NCBI GenBank assembly: GCA_022837485.1
Contig: JALHHH010000064.1
Location: forward strand, 1 to 15,678
Length of the DNA stretch: 15,678 nucleotides
Direction: 5' to 3'
DNA from: Bacteroidales bacterium
Lineage (GTDB): Bacteria > Bacteroidota > Bacteroidia > Bacteroidales > Lentimicrobiaceae
Made by a program: the position numbers and the translations under genes. Numbering within the stretch: position 1 is the first letter of the stretch; the number at the start of each line of letters is the position of its first letter. Shown here piece by piece: positions 15,611 through 15,678 of the stretch. The notes under the pieces were generated by a model. The model saw only the letters and a program-made list of their open reading frames with translations, searched no databases and had not been told where the DNA came from.

Positions 15611-15678
15611 CAATCCCAATTACGACAAACGTTGATTTAAGAAGGCATAAGGAGGAGTTGGGAAGTTTTTTGAAAAAA

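Noticed and set aside
1..15678. Possible mobile element, CRISPR array or defence island
   Set aside because: No transposase, integrase, direct repeats with spacers, or known defence domains were seen on either strand; the tRNA is flanked by its own promoter and terminator with no attachment-site duplication visible.

Overview
The window reads as chromosomal DNA of a member of the phylum Bacteroidota; order and genus cannot be fixed from it. Four things point there: promoters of the TTG-N19-TAnnTTTG type (two perfect copies, at 166..195 on the minus strand and 15581..15610 on the plus strand), A-rich translation starts with little Shine-Dalgarno sequence, a secreted amylase ending in a type IX secretion (T9SS) type A sorting domain, and a lipoprotein whose acylated Cys is followed by a charged surface-export-like tetrapeptide. 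I see no insertion sequence, phage gene, CRISPR array, integrase or defence gene. The content looks like ordinary core and near-core genome.

Layout. 1-200: a minus-strand tRNA-Met with its own promoter and terminator. 478-1125: a small lipoprotein gene (+) with a terminator. 1153-3224 (-): a saccharopine dehydrogenase-family oxidoreductase overlapped by 4 bp by an upstream EamA/DMT-type permease gene, a translationally coupled pair. 3505-6553 (+): an ECF sigma factor, a single-pass anti-sigma-like protein, a secreted DUF4097-type beta-helix protein that overlaps it by 20 bp, and a secreted head GIN-domain (DUF2807-type) protein. A nested hairpin lies between the last two genes. 6661-9362 (-): ligA, preceded by an HD-domain phosphohydrolase gene. 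9471-10313 (-): a tandem universal stress protein. 10569-12350 (+), divergent from it: a 7TM-PAS histidine kinase with no response regulator in view. 12561-15386 (+): a T9SS-exported GH13 alpha-amylase-family enzyme. 15387-15678: a perfect promoter whose gene lies beyond the window.

How the genes fit together. The clearest multi-gene unit is the sigma/anti-sigma/two-beta-helix cassette, which looks like an envelope-sensing module whose outputs or ligands are two secreted repeat proteins. Their internal repeats are the most unusual signal here: an alternating Phe/Tyr ladder every 17-21 residues in one, and seven SGA turns every 18-21 residues in the other. The remaining genes appear independent: DNA replication and repair (ligA), stress (Usp), extracellular glucan breakdown (GH13) and amino-acid metabolism with transport (dehydrogenase plus permease). 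No wholly new system is demonstrated.
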